Source of the DNA: UBA4636 sp045534575
GTDB lineage: Bacteria > Bacillota > Clostridia > Christensenellales > Borkfalkiaceae
Direction: 5' to 3'
Assembly (NCBI GenBank): GCA_045534575.1
Contig: JAZSJZ010000008.1
Location: forward strand, 1-64,000
Length of the DNA stretch: 64,000 nucleotides
Both the position numbers and the translations under genes were made by a program. This document shows, one piece after another, positions 7,265 through 16,251 of the stretch. The notes beneath the pieces were generated by a model that saw only the letters and a list, made by a program, of their open reading frames with translations, had not been told where the DNA came from and ran no database searches. Numbering within the stretch: the stretch's first letter is position 1; every line of letters begins with the position of its first letter.

Positions 7265-9643
7265 TTAGTAATAGTAAACAACCATACCGCCATAAGGTAA
7301 ATCTGCTTGGGTGAGTTCTACAGCCATTCCGTCTTGGGTAACATATTGCAATCTTTCAAATCCAATACCCATCATTTCAAGTTCTTTTGAAACGACTTGG
7401 TAAACAGAATCGTATTCGCGAACTTCAATTACAAAACTTTTTCCATCTTCGGTTTTGCCTTGAACTTTAATAGCAAAGGTCATTACGTCTTCACCGCCAG
7501 AAATTTCCATTTCTTCAAAAACAACGTAAAGTTTATAGTTAGTATCAACGTAAGCCTCGTAAGAAACTTCTTCTTTATATTCGCTATCGAAATAAAGCCC
7601 TAAAAGCTTGTAGTTTTGTTGATACATAAATTCTTCAACAGCATTATATAATTGCATTCCTTCATACGCTTGGAAAACAAGATTAAATTCTTTGCCGTTA
7701 GCGTTTCCAAAAAGCATAATCTCGTAAGCAATTCTATCAACTGTTCCGCCACCGCCAATGTCTTCGTTTAAGAAAAGTTCAATAACGTTACCATCAAAGA
7801 TTTTGCCCGTGAAAGGCAACCCTTCAAACGTTAAAACGCCGTCAACGTAAGAATACATATCGATAAGCGTTGCGCCTGCGTAATTTAACAAGAAAATCCC
7901 GTTATCGTAAAGAGTGATATCGTAATTTGGAGCTACTTCGCTATAAGTTGAATATTTACCAGCAATAGGGGTTAATTCTTTATTTTGTTCAAATTCGCTA
8001 GAATCAAAAGTTTTGTTTAAAACTAAATATCTTTCAACCATTCCGTCTGCAGTTTTTTCTTCAACTATTTTTAGGTTGTGTTGAATAAGCGCACCGTCTT
8101 CAGTTTGGATAGTGATTAAAATTGAACGCTCTTCACTATCTACGTTGCCGTAATAATATTCGCCAACGTATTCTTTTCCGTCAAGTGCTATACCTGCTTG
8201 ATAAGAGTCGCCGTCAAACCAAGCCGAACCAATTTCGTTTAAATCCAAAGATTTAACGTTGTAGCTTCCGCTGAGAGTATAATTTAAGCATTTTACGAAA
8301 ATAGAGTCGTTAGGTTGAAGAACGTATTCGTCATAGTAAGGTTTTGTTAAACCTTCGTCAAAGTAGTAGCCGTCAACAGTGTAAGGAACAAATTCGTTTT
8401 GGAATTCTTCAACAAAACTACGGAACTCAACGTCTTTACCAACGTATCGTGAACCACCGCCAATAGGGTAGGTGTTTCCGTTATAGTAAAGAACGTAGGT
8501 AACGTAAACTTGGGTGCGTTCTTCATAATCGTTGTTCATTTCTTTTGCGTAAACGTATAACTCTTTGATATCGTTGCTAAACGCCATGCCTTCATCAACA
8601 ATGTTTTCGTAATAATCGTTTAAATAAAGCCCATGAACTTCCCAATTGTTTTCTTTAGCATAATGTCTAATAAAGTTCCAAATGTTTTCGCCAGATTTTA
8701 CTCTTATGTAACTATCAGTGCCACCATTTCCAAAATCTACGTGAAGAACAATGGAAAGAACTTCGTCGCTAGGGATTTCACCGCCATCGTTTCCACCGCC
8801 GTTAACGTTTTCTAACGAGCCGATTTTTCCTACTAAGAACATTTGAACGTATTGCGTATCGATAGAAGAGATGAATCCGTCGTTATTAATATCAGCGTTA
8901 GTAAATCCTACATAGGAAAGTTCGGTTTTTCTAACGATAGATTGTTGCATTAACATAAGGTCGTAAATATCAACGAAGCCGTCAACGTTTGCGTCACCTT
9001 TTTTAAAGGTTTCAGGTTCTTCGCCGTTTTCTCTTGTTACTTGAACGTAGCCAAGTCTAATATCAGGGTAAACGTAATCAGCGTTTTCAGTAACCCATTC
9101 GTGTTGATAGAGATAAATGTATTCAAAAGCGTTAGTTGGAATACTATCTGAAATTGTGAAGGTTACGTCAAACACGTTGCAAACTTGAATTGCGTAAGGC
9201 GAGGTTAATGAAATAAAACAATTTTTATCTTGAACGTTATAGTCGAACATCGCAGTTTCATAGCGGTTTAAGCAATTATCGATAAGTTCGTATGTAGGTT
9301 CAATAGAGATGTTTTCCATAAACCATGGGAAACTAAGTTCAAGGTTGAACGATGCAATTTGATGTTCACCTTCAAGGTAAAAGGCAATTCTATAAGTTTC
9401 GCCATAGTTAAAAGTATAGTTTTGGTCGTAACTAACGAAAGCAACGTTATTAAAGATGTTTTCTTTGTTTCCTTCCCCGTTTGTTTCGTCATAGTAGCCG
9501 TCGTAGCCGTCAACGATAACGCCGTCAGCAGAGGTTTTTTCGCCATTAACCGTTTCTGCGCTTACAGTCATCACGCCAAACAATGCCGTTGCGAACAATA
9601 ATGCAATTATTATTGCGAAAAATTGTTTAGAAAAAGATTTCAT
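7265..9643 (-). CDS. Secreted protein with cohesin-like, dockerin and InlB-like domains
   Basis: A 792-residue exported protein. Residues 1-29 form a signal peptide ending ...SAE with no lipobox. Residues ~60-200 look like a cohesin/CBM-type beta sandwich. Residues ~214-275 form a type I dockerin with two Ca2+ loops, GDANVDGFVDIYD and ADINNDGFISSID, each followed by a helix. The C-terminal two-thirds holds several ubiquitin-like/InlB-B-like repeats (segments such as LYLNDYYENIVDEG and LYFDSEYKEEVSYE). No LPxTG or transmembrane anchor is visible. It is the last gene of a three-gene minus-strand operon, 46 bp after the 1000-residue protein. The dockerin could bind a cohesin module, possibly on the neighbouring protein. 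Confidence 0.8.
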   Translation of the reverse strand: MKSFSKQFFAIIIALLFATALFGVMTVSAETVNGEKTSADGVIVDGYDGYYDETNGEGNKENIFNNVAFVSYDQNYTFNYGETYRIAFYLEGEHQIASFNLELSFPWFMENISIEPTYELIDNCLNRYETAMFDYNVQDKNCFISLTSPYAIQVCNVFDVTFTISDSIPTNAFEYIYLYQHEWVTENADYVYPDIRLGYVQVTRENGEEPETFKKGDANVDGFVDIYDLMLMQQSIVRKTELSYVGFTNADINNDGFISSIDTQYVQMFLVGKIGSLENVNGGGNDGGEIPSDEVLSIVLHVDFGNGGTDSYIRVKSGENIWNFIRHYAKENNWEVHGLYLNDYYENIVDEGMAFSNDIKELYVYAKEMNNDYEERTQVYVTYVLYYNGNTYPIGGGSRYVGKDVEFRSFVEEFQNEFVPYTVDGYYFDEGLTKPYYDEYVLQPNDSIFVKCLNYTLSGSYNVKSLDLNEIGSAWFDGDSYQAGIALDGKEYVGEYYYGNVDSEERSILITIQTEDGALIQHNLKIVEEKTADGMVERYLVLNKTFDSSEFEQNKELTPIAGKYSTYSEVAPNYDITLYDNGIFLLNYAGATLIDMYSYVDGVLTFEGLPFTGKIFDGNVIELFLNEDIGGGGTVDRIAYEIMLFGNANGKEFNLVFQAYEGMQLYNAVEEFMYQQNYKLLGLYFDSEYKEEVSYEAYVDTNYKLYVVFEEMEISGGEDVMTFAIKVQGKTEDGKSFVIEVREYDSVYQVVSKELEMMGIGFERLQYVTQDGMAVELTQADLPYGGMVVYYY

Positions 9644-9689
9644 ATTTTTCTCCTTTTAAATTTATTTTTTATTTTTTATTTATTCTTAA

Positions 9690-12600
9690 TTAAGAAACGT
9701 AATGAATTTGATATTCAACCGGAACAATGTTGCCATATTCATCAAAGCATAAAGCGTTATGAATATCAAAGCCAATTTTTGTTGCGTTGAAATCTTCTTG
9801 AGTTTCTAACTCAAAGCTAAACAGCAACTCTGCGCTGTTTATATTTTCGCCGTTAGCCCAAACAAGATTAATGTTTTTGCCATCGAAATGCGCTTCGGCA
9901 AGCTCGTCGTTATAATAAGCGGAAGTCATCGTTGCGCCTTCAATATTAACGCTTGCGATAAATCCGCCAAGGTTAACGTTCTCGCTAATTGAAATTTCAA
10001 CGTGGGCAAATCCGTCGTAAACTGACGTATTCACAACGAAAACGTTATTTTCATAGGCTCTTGCAGATATAATAGCGTTTACGTTTAAGTCGCTAGATGG
10101 CATTGTTGTTGGAAGATTATCCCAACCGATAAACGTTAAGTGGCTAGGAAGTTTTGGCGCGTTTGGCGCTACAATTTCTTCACCTTCTAGGTAAGAAACC
10201 TCCAAATAAAGTTCGCCGTTTACAAAGAAGCAAAGTTTATAGTAAACAGGGACAAGTTCAATTATTGCTTTAACGGTTAGGTTATGGCTTGGCATAGTTT
10301 CGGGAACTTCCGTCCAGCCAACGAAAATTTTATCTTCGCTAAGTGCAGGTGGGTCAAAAAGATGGATTTTATCGCCAAAATAGAAGGTTTGTTCGCCGTA
10401 AATATCGCCGTCCACGTAGTAGGTGATAGTATAAGCCGTTTTTTCAAAGAATGCATAAAGTTCTAAGTTTTGCGTAATTTGACTATCGAACGAGAAAACT
10501 TCACCAGTTTCCGTTATCCAATAAAGGAACGATGAGCCTTCAACTTGTGGTGTTGAAATAAGACTAGCATAGCCAAGATATTCAATTTCTTGCTTAGAAT
10601 ATTCGTTTCCGTCAACAAAGAAGGTTAAAGTGAAGGTTTGCTTTTTGTAAATAGCGTTAACCGTCATATCTTTGGTAACGCTTGAAAAATCAGCGTCCCA
10701 ACCGATGAACTCATAGCCGTAAATTTCAACGTTTTCAGGCGCAGTTGCAGGCGTTAAATACTGAGCGGAAACAACTGAAGTTTTGTCGCCATAAACGAAG
10801 GTTATAGTGTAGGTGTTAATGCTAAATATTGCGTTAACTTCAAGATTTTCTGTTACGGAAGAGAAATCTTTATCCCAGCCAACGAAGGTATAGCCCTCTT
10901 TTTGCGGTGGGGTAGGGGTGATTGCTCCAAGGTTTTCGGCAACAGTTTGTTCTAAAACAACTTCGCCGTCAACTATGAACTTAACCGTGAACGTTATTTC
11001 AGGTTCTTCTTCCCACTTTGCGTAAAGGTTAACGTTAGAGGTGATAGGTTGAGTAAAGTCAAACGCGGTTGAAAGTTCTTGGTCAATAAACCAACCAACG
11101 AAAAGAAATCCGTCTTTTGTTGGGGTTATGAGGTTTGCGTTTTCAAAATATAAAACAGAAGTTTCTTCTAAAAGTTCAGTTCCGTCGTAGAAATTAACGA
11201 AGTAACTTAGTTTTTCGTAGGTAGCGAATAAAATAGTGTCGGTGGTGATGTTTTCAAAAGCCGTGAGGCTAACCGTTTCGCCGTCGCTCCAACCGATAAA
11301 TTTATAGCCTTGTTTTTGGGCAAGGTTTGGCGCGATTGCGTTTTTGCCATACTCAACAAACTGCGTGCTACCTATTTTCTTGTTATCTTCGTTATAGAAC
11401 ATAACAACGAAAGTTTTTGCTCTATAAAGTGCGGTGATAACAAGGTCGCTCGTAATGTTTCTATAGCTTAAATCCCAGCCGTAGAACTCGTAGCCTTCAG
11501 GCGCGGTTATTTGACTTGCGTCTGGCGGGGTAACGCTCTCGCCGTATCTAGCCGTTTTGGTTGCGATAACGCCCGAATCATCACGGAATTCAACGGTGTA
11601 GGTCTTAGCCTCAAATGTTGCGTAAATAGATAGATTTGAAGTAACCTCGTCAAAACTTTGGCTCCAGCCAACGAAAGTGTAACCTTCTCGATAAGGGTCG
11701 CCCGGGATTATTGCCGAAGCGCCTTCTTCAACGAACTGCGTGCCACCGTATTGAGAGCCGTCATAGTTATAGAAAATAACTTCATACTTAGGCTTTTCAA
11801 TAGGAATAAACTTTGCGTGAAGGTCAAGGTTCGAGGTAATAATGGTGCTGAAGTTAAACATTTGAGTATCGTCTAAATCTTCAAACCAGCCAATGAAAAG
11901 GTAGTTTTCTTTGCTAGGCGTCGTTTTTGGGAAAGGAACGAATTCGCCGTAAGATATCGTTTTAGATTGGCTAAACACTTCGCCGTCTTGATAGTAGTTG
12001 ATATCAAACTTTATTGGCTCGTATTCAAGATAAATTTGAGTATCTTCAGTGATTGTTATTGTGCCTACATCAAACTCAACAAAGGTATGATAATCAACTT
12101 GAGGAACGTCGCTAACAGTTGGGAGAGTGAACTCTTCGCCGTATTGAGCGGAAGAAGATAGTTCGTTTAAAACTTCGCCGTTAAAGCCGATAACCTCAAC
12201 CGAGTAAGTCTTTGTTTGTAAAACTGCGTTAATTTGAAGGTTAGAAGAAACGATAGAAAAATCGCCGTCCCACTCAACGAATTCTAATCCGTCTGGGCAA
12301 GGCACAATGCTTGGCGCAGTTGCGCTTTGGTTTTCTTCAACCTTTTGCGTGCTGATAACTTCATCTGCAACGATGAACTCAACCGTGAACACGGTTACGA
12401 ACTCTTCCCACTTAGCGGTAAGGGTAATATCGTCGTAAATCTTGGTTGCGAACGAGAACTTATCGCCGTTTTCGTCCATCCAATATTCAAAAACACTACC
12501 GTATTTTTCAGGTGTTTTAGGAATTGTTGCGTAACCGCCGTCGGCAATCGTTTGCGTTTCGTATTCGGTTAAACTATCGGTCATAAACGTTATTTGATGT

Positions 12601-12692
12601 TCAGTTCCAGCCGAAACGCTTGCAATTCCAAGTGAAAAACACGAGGCAAGAAGCACTGCTAAAATTAATAAAAATAGTAATTTTCGTTTCAC
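9690..12692 (-). CDS. Giant secreted InlB B-repeat protein with C-terminal cohesin-like domain
   Basis: A 1000-residue exported protein: signal peptide to about residue 28, then some 13 tandem Listeria-Bacteroides (InlB B / Flg_new) repeats of 65-75 residues. Each has the pattern YxVxF-(Y/D)G..., a P-x-x-x-GYxFxGW step, an FDF or SVT segment and an AKWE/ATYE-like end. Residues ~880-1000 form a different domain, a cohesin-like beta sandwich (EISISENVNLGGFIASVN, FSFELETQEDFNATKIGF). No cell-wall anchor motif is seen. Such repeats are typical of surface adhesins and extracellular matrix proteins of gut bacteria. It begins 25 bp after the lipoprotein gene, so it is almost certainly co-transcribed. 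Confidence 0.88.
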   Translation of the reverse strand: MKRKLLFLLILAVLLASCFSLGIASVSAGTEHQITFMTDSLTEYETQTIADGGYATIPKTPEKYGSVFEYWMDENGDKFSFATKIYDDITLTAKWEEFVTVFTVEFIVADEVISTQKVEENQSATAPSIVPCPDGLEFVEWDGDFSIVSSNLQINAVLQTKTYSVEVIGFNGEVLNELSSSAQYGEEFTLPTVSDVPQVDYHTFVEFDVGTITITEDTQIYLEYEPIKFDINYYQDGEVFSQSKTISYGEFVPFPKTTPSKENYLFIGWFEDLDDTQMFNFSTIITSNLDLHAKFIPIEKPKYEVIFYNYDGSQYGGTQFVEEGASAIIPGDPYREGYTFVGWSQSFDEVTSNLSIYATFEAKTYTVEFRDDSGVIATKTARYGESVTPPDASQITAPEGYEFYGWDLSYRNITSDLVITALYRAKTFVVMFYNEDNKKIGSTQFVEYGKNAIAPNLAQKQGYKFIGWSDGETVSLTAFENITTDTILFATYEKLSYFVNFYDGTELLEETSVLYFENANLITPTKDGFLFVGWFIDQELSTAFDFTQPITSNVNLYAKWEEEPEITFTVKFIVDGEVVLEQTVAENLGAITPTPPQKEGYTFVGWDKDFSSVTENLEVNAIFSINTYTITFVYGDKTSVVSAQYLTPATAPENVEIYGYEFIGWDADFSSVTKDMTVNAIYKKQTFTLTFFVDGNEYSKQEIEYLGYASLISTPQVEGSSFLYWITETGEVFSFDSQITQNLELYAFFEKTAYTITYYVDGDIYGEQTFYFGDKIHLFDPPALSEDKIFVGWTEVPETMPSHNLTVKAIIELVPVYYKLCFFVNGELYLEVSYLEGEEIVAPNAPKLPSHLTFIGWDNLPTTMPSSDLNVNAIISARAYENNVFVVNTSVYDGFAHVEISISENVNLGGFIASVNIEGATMTSAYYNDELAEAHFDGKNINLVWANGENINSAELLFSFELETQEDFNATKIGFDIHNALCFDEYGNIVPVEYQIHYVS

Positions 12693-12717
12693 TTATCTCA
12701 TCTCCTTTTTAGTATTT

Positions 12718-15291
12718 TTATTGTATTTTCGCATAGAGCGAAAGGTTAGAAGTAATTCGTTCGTTCTCAAAATCGAAGGCTTCGTTTGAGTTTTCTAAGC
12801 ACCAAATATAAGTGTTTGAAGAGCCGTCTTCAAAAGGCGCTGGCTCGATAGCGTAGCCGTTTTCAGCAACCACTTGAACGTTTCCGTATTGAGAGCCGTT
12901 AGGCGCGTAGAAGGTAACTAAATAAGTTCCAACGATTTGTTCAAACTTTGCGTTAAGTTCTAAATCTTCGGTGATAGCCGTTGAGAAATCGAAAATTTCG
13001 TTCTCGTTATCGCCAACATACCAATATTTGAAGATTGAACCCGCTTTTGAAGGCGTGTTAGGAATGTTTGCAAAACTTCCGTATTCCACGTTTTGGGTGT
13101 TATATGAATTTCCGTCAACTAAGAACGAAACCGCTCTCGTTTCGTAAACGAAAATTGCAAAAACGTGAGTATCTTGAGTTATAGAATCTAAATTCTTGTT
13201 CCAACGTGAGAATTCCATGTTAGCAACTTCGCCAATCTCTAAAAGGCTAGGGGCAACGTCGTTTGCGTTTTCGCCGTGCTTAACCGATTTTGTTGTGATT
13301 AGCTCGCCGTAATAATCGTAGAAGTAAACGGAATAACTCTTTTGCTCGTAAGTTGCGGTAATAACAAGGTTTTCGCTAACGTTATAGAACGAACCGCTCC
13401 AGCCAAGGAAAATGTATCCTTCTTTTGACGGTTGACCAGGCTCTATTGCGTTGTTACCTTTTGCAACCGTTTGTTCGCTTATTATCTCGCCGTCTGGCTG
13501 AACGAATTTAACTGAGAAGGTCGTAATTTCAATCTTTTCAAACTTAGCGTAAATGGTAGCGTCGCAAGTTACGGCGTCGTTAAAGTTAAACGGCGTTGAA
13601 AGAGTTGAATCTGCAAACCAACCTATGAAACTAAAGCCCGCAAGCGAAGGCGTTTGAGGAATTTCAAACTTCTCGCCGTATTTAGCAGTTTTAGTGGTTA
13701 AAAGTTCACTTCCGTTATAGAAAGAAGCCGTAAAACTCAATGCTTCGTAGGTGGCGGTAACCGTTAAATTCTCGGTAACGCTAGAAAAATCTTTGTCCCA
13801 ACCACTGAAAATGTAACCGTCTCGCTCTGGGTTGGAAGGAGCAATAGCCGAACTTCCATATTCAACAGTTTGCTTATCTTTTAAAATTTCGCCGTTATAG
13901 TTTTTGAAAACGACTTCAAAGGTTAAAATTTCAAACTGAGCGTAAACGTCAATGCTTTCGGTGATAGAAGAGAAGTCTTTATCCCAACCGATAAACTCGT
14001 AACCTGTTTTGGTTGGAGAAGTTGGCGCTGAAGCAGATTGACCTTCTTCAACGAACTGACTATCAACAAGCGTTGTGTCGTTATAGAAGTTAACGGTGAA
14101 AACAACGGCTGGCTTTTCGGTCCAAGTAGCCAAAAGGTCAACGCTTTCGGTGATTGCAATCGAAAAATCAAACTCGATAGTAGGGTTATCAAAATATACC
14201 CAAGCAACGAAGAGATTTTCCTCGTCAGTAGGCGTTAACGGCTTTGCAATTTTGTCGTTATAGAGAACGCTTGACGATAGGTAAAGATTTTCTTCTAGTT
14301 TTTCGCCGTTAAGATAGAAGTTTACGTCGTAACTATTTTTAGCATACGTTGGGAAAATTTCAAGGTCGCAAGTGATAGGCGTTGAGCCGTCTATTGCAAC
14401 GGGCTCGTTTTGCTCGTCATAGTAAACCCAAGCCTCGAAGGTGTGGCCTTGCTTAGAAGGTGGGGCAGGGAACTGAGAAATGGTTTGGTTTTCGGTTATC
14501 GTCTGCACACCGCCAAGTTGTTCTCTATCTTCCGTGAAGAAGGTTACCGAATAGGTAACGATTGTGCTTTCCCACTTAGCGTAAAGAGAGGTGTTTTTGG
14601 TGATAGGCGTTTCAAAATTGAAAACCTCTTCTAAAAGCGGGGTAGTGAACCAGTTAATAAACTTATTGTAAGCCTTTGTCGGCGTGAAAAGTGGGGCTGG
14701 GGAATTGTAATCAACCTCAATGGTTTCAATTCTTTCGTAGCCGTCGTAGAAGTAAACCAAACGTTTTTGAACCGACCAGCGCGCTTCAAGGCTTGCGCTT
14801 GTGTTTGGCATAATGAAATCGAACGAAGCCACTTCGCTTAACAAATTCTCGCCGTCATACCAGCCGTCAAAATCGTAACCCTCGTTCGCGATTGCAGAAA
14901 GAGAAATGGTCTCGCCCGGCATTATCGTATCTCCGCTTTGAATAGGTTCGCCTAAAGAATTGGTTGCAAAAACTGCGCCGAATTGTTCGTTTGCCGAAGT
15001 ATAGTCGAACTGATAAAGAATAGCTATCGGCGGACTAGAAGAGTTTGAACTTCCGTCCGAGCTAGACGATGGGTCTTGGCTCGAACTAGACGAAGGCTCT
15101 TGACTAGAACTAGACGAAGAATCACTTGAGCTCGAAGTTTGATCTAGTTGGGAAGAACTAGTGCTAGAACTAGAACTCGAACTAGAACTTGACGAACTAG
15201 AAGTTCCTTCGCCAGAAGAGCAAGAAACAAGCATCGTTAACAAAAGCGCTAAGGCTATCGTAAGAATTAAAATAAGTTTTGTCTTTTTCAT
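12718..15291 (-). CDS. Lipoprotein with poly-Ser linker and ~11 InlB B-repeats
   Basis: An 857-residue lipoprotein. It has a classic lipoprotein signal (KKTKLILILTIALALLL then LVSC), a ~65-residue linker made almost only of Ser with Asp/Gln/Glu/Pro breaks, and then about 11 Listeria-Bacteroides repeats ending in AKW/AKFE-like strands. The ATG at 15291 has GAGG at a 6 bp spacing; a TTG at 15297 is an alternative. The Ser stretch is encoded by CTAG-rich, nearly repetitive DNA and may vary in length. First gene of the surface operon, behind a strong promoter at 15425-15453. It is likely to tether the system to the membrane and span the wall. Confidence 0.9.
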   Translation of the reverse strand: MKKTKLILILTIALALLLTMLVSCSSGEGTSSSSSSSSSSSSSTSSSQLDQTSSSSDSSSSSSQEPSSSSSQDPSSSSDGSSNSSSPPIAILYQFDYTSANEQFGAVFATNSLGEPIQSGDTIMPGETISLSAIANEGYDFDGWYDGENLLSEVASFDFIMPNTSASLEARWSVQKRLVYFYDGYERIETIEVDYNSPAPLFTPTKAYNKFINWFTTPLLEEVFNFETPITKNTSLYAKWESTIVTYSVTFFTEDREQLGGVQTITENQTISQFPAPPSKQGHTFEAWVYYDEQNEPVAIDGSTPITCDLEIFPTYAKNSYDVNFYLNGEKLEENLYLSSSVLYNDKIAKPLTPTDEENLFVAWVYFDNPTIEFDFSIAITESVDLLATWTEKPAVVFTVNFYNDTTLVDSQFVEEGQSASAPTSPTKTGYEFIGWDKDFSSITESIDVYAQFEILTFEVVFKNYNGEILKDKQTVEYGSSAIAPSNPERDGYIFSGWDKDFSSVTENLTVTATYEALSFTASFYNGSELLTTKTAKYGEKFEIPQTPSLAGFSFIGWFADSTLSTPFNFNDAVTCDATIYAKFEKIEITTFSVKFVQPDGEIISEQTVAKGNNAIEPGQPSKEGYIFLGWSGSFYNVSENLVITATYEQKSYSVYFYDYYGELITTKSVKHGENANDVAPSLLEIGEVANMEFSRWNKNLDSITQDTHVFAIFVYETRAVSFLVDGNSYNTQNVEYGSFANIPNTPSKAGSIFKYWYVGDNENEIFDFSTAITEDLELNAKFEQIVGTYLVTFYAPNGSQYGNVQVVAENGYAIEPAPFEDGSSNTYIWCLENSNEAFDFENERITSNLSLYAKIQ

Positions 15292-15424
15292 AAACAACCT
15301 CGTGAAAAATAGAAGGAAATTTTTTAACTTTGGTAAATAAAATTTGCTAAGTTTTGAAAGGTTTTAGCCACTCAAAGCAATTTTATTTATGATTAAATAT
15401 ATTTAAAGATATTTGATTATAACA

Positions 15425-15453
15425 ATTATAGCACCCGCGCGTGAAAATCTCAA
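15425..15453 (-). promoter_or_regulatory. Promoter of the three-gene surface operon
   Basis: On the minus strand: TTGAGA, a 17 bp spacer (containing CGCGCGGG), TATAAT. It leaves a leader of about 130 bases before the lipoprotein start. The remaining leader shows no clear RNA motif. Confidence 0.8.
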
Positions 15454-15490
15454 TAGATTTTGATAAATTTTATAAAAAAATAGTTCAAAT

Positions 15491-15613
15491 ATGTCAAATT
15501 CGGTCATTTTTACAGAACAAGAGTGGAATAAATATTTAAGCAATGACGATTACCAATTGCCTGATGCTATCATTTACGAATACGTCGGCGGAACTTACGT
15601 TAAAGTCCAATAA
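15491..15613 (+). CDS. Possible 40-residue small protein
   Basis: An ATG-initiated frame of 40 residues (starts MSNSVIFTEQEW, ends YVGGTYVKVQ) in an otherwise gene-poor stretch. The amino-acid composition is plausible for a real protein or the tail of a decayed one, and codon use looks coding. No clear ribosome site precedes it and I recognise no family. It may be a gene remnant next to the tRNA-associated scar. Low confidence. Confidence 0.35.
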   Translation: MSNSVIFTEQEWNKYLSNDDYQLPDAIIYEYVGGTYVKVQ

Positions 15614-15661
15614 AAATTGACTATTATAAATAATCGAATAAATGCAATCAAAATGCCACAT

Positions 15662-15746
15662 ATTCACTATTCACTATTACTTATTACTTCCAAAAGCCGA
15701 CGGCAAGTGAAAAGTGAAGAGTGAAGAGTGAAGAGTGAAGAGTGAA
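15662..15746. repeat. 7 bp tandem repeat array with inverted counterpart
   Basis: Six tandem heptamers occupy 15705-15746 (two AAGTGAA, four GAGTGAA). Upstream, 15662-15682 holds ATTCACT heptamers that are roughly the reverse complement, so the pair can fold into a long imperfect hairpin with a loop around GCCGACGG. This looks like the debris of a small mobile or repetitive element. Confidence 0.75.
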
Positions 15747-15751
15747 AAAGT

Positions 15752-15789
15752 AAAAACCGACAAGCCTTTTTCAAGTCTTGTCGGTTTTT
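15752..15789. terminator. Strong hairpin with T-tail
   Basis: A perfect 13 bp stem (AAAAACCGACAAG / CTTGTCGGTTTTT) with a 12-base loop. It abuts the duplicated tRNA fragment and could terminate transcription in either direction. Confidence 0.7.
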
Positions 15790-15914
15790 GGCAGAGAGGA
15801 CAGGATTTGATAGATGTTTTGGAAACGCAAAATGCGTTTAAGTTGAACTGAAGTTCAACGCCAAAAATCGATTATATAGTTTTACTCGCTACGCTCGTTT
15901 GCAGGTTCAAATCC
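15787..15914. other. tRNA-Ser fragments and paired hairpins (integration scar?)
   Basis: 15787-15810 is a 24 bp exact copy of 15964-15987, i.e. the CCA end, acceptor 3' strand and part of the T arm of the intact tRNA-Ser. 15901-15914 (GCAGGTTCAAATCC) is an inverted copy of the T arm. Between them lie two compact hairpins, AAACGCA/TGCGTTT at 15823-15839 and GTTGAACT/AGTTCAAC at 15842-15859. The duplication of a tRNA 3' end is what tRNA-targeting integrases leave; no integrase is present here. Confidence 0.65.
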
Positions 15915-15932
15915 CAAATAACCTATGAAACG

Positions 15933-15962
15933 AAAAAGCACGAGCAAACGCTCGTGCTTTTT
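15933..15962. terminator. Terminator of tRNA-Ser (bidirectional shape)
   Basis: A 13 bp stem (AAAAAGCACGAGC / GCTCGTGCTTTTT), loop AAAC, just downstream of the minus-strand tRNA. Confidence 0.88.
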
Positions 15963-15965
15963 GTT

Positions 15966-16053
15966 TGGCAGAGAGGACAGGATTTGAACCTGCGGTGCGT
16001 TGCCGCACACAACATTTCCAATGTTGCACCATCGGCCACTCGGACACCTCTCC
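15966..16053 (-). tRNA. tRNA-Ser (anticodon GGA)
   Basis: An 88-base class II tRNA with encoded CCA. The acceptor strands GGAGAGG and CCTCTCT pair (with one G-U). The anticodon stem-loop reads AACAT-TGGAA-ATGTT with GGA in the loop. A variable arm (GTGCGGCAACGCAC) and a T arm with GGTTCAAATCC are present. It reads UCC/UCU serine codons. It has its own consensus promoter and terminator. Confidence 0.97.
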
Positions 16054-16088
16054 GTATCTTTTCACATTTTTTGTGTTTTTGCCATAAC

Positions 16089-16117
16089 ATTATATAAAAA
16101 ACCAAAAACCTTGTCAA
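16089..16117 (-). promoter_or_regulatory. Promoter of tRNA-Ser
   Basis: On the minus strand: perfect TTGACA, a 17 bp spacer, perfect TATAAT, about 35 bp before the tRNA 5' end. Confidence 0.9.
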
Positions 16118-16163
16118 CCAAATTAAACGGCTTTTAATTGCGCAAAAATCCTTTTTTTGCGTA

Positions 16164-16192
16164 TTGACACCGCTTTTACTTGGTGCTATAAT
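16164..16192 (+). promoter_or_regulatory. Promoter of Mrr-like gene
   Basis: Perfect TTGACA, a 17 bp spacer, perfect TATAAT, about 60 bp before the GTG start at 16252. Confidence 0.88.
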
Positions 16193-16251
16193 TTATTCAA
16201 GGTATAAGTTTTGAAAAACAACTCGATTTTGCGTATAAAATAGGTGATATT

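Noticed and set aside
15705..15746. Heptamer array as a CRISPR
   Set aside because: Units are 7 bp with no spacers, and no cas gene is present.
15787..15914. A second functional tRNA gene
   Set aside because: Only the 3' end and a T-arm fragment are present; no acceptor 5' strand or anticodon arm can be assembled.
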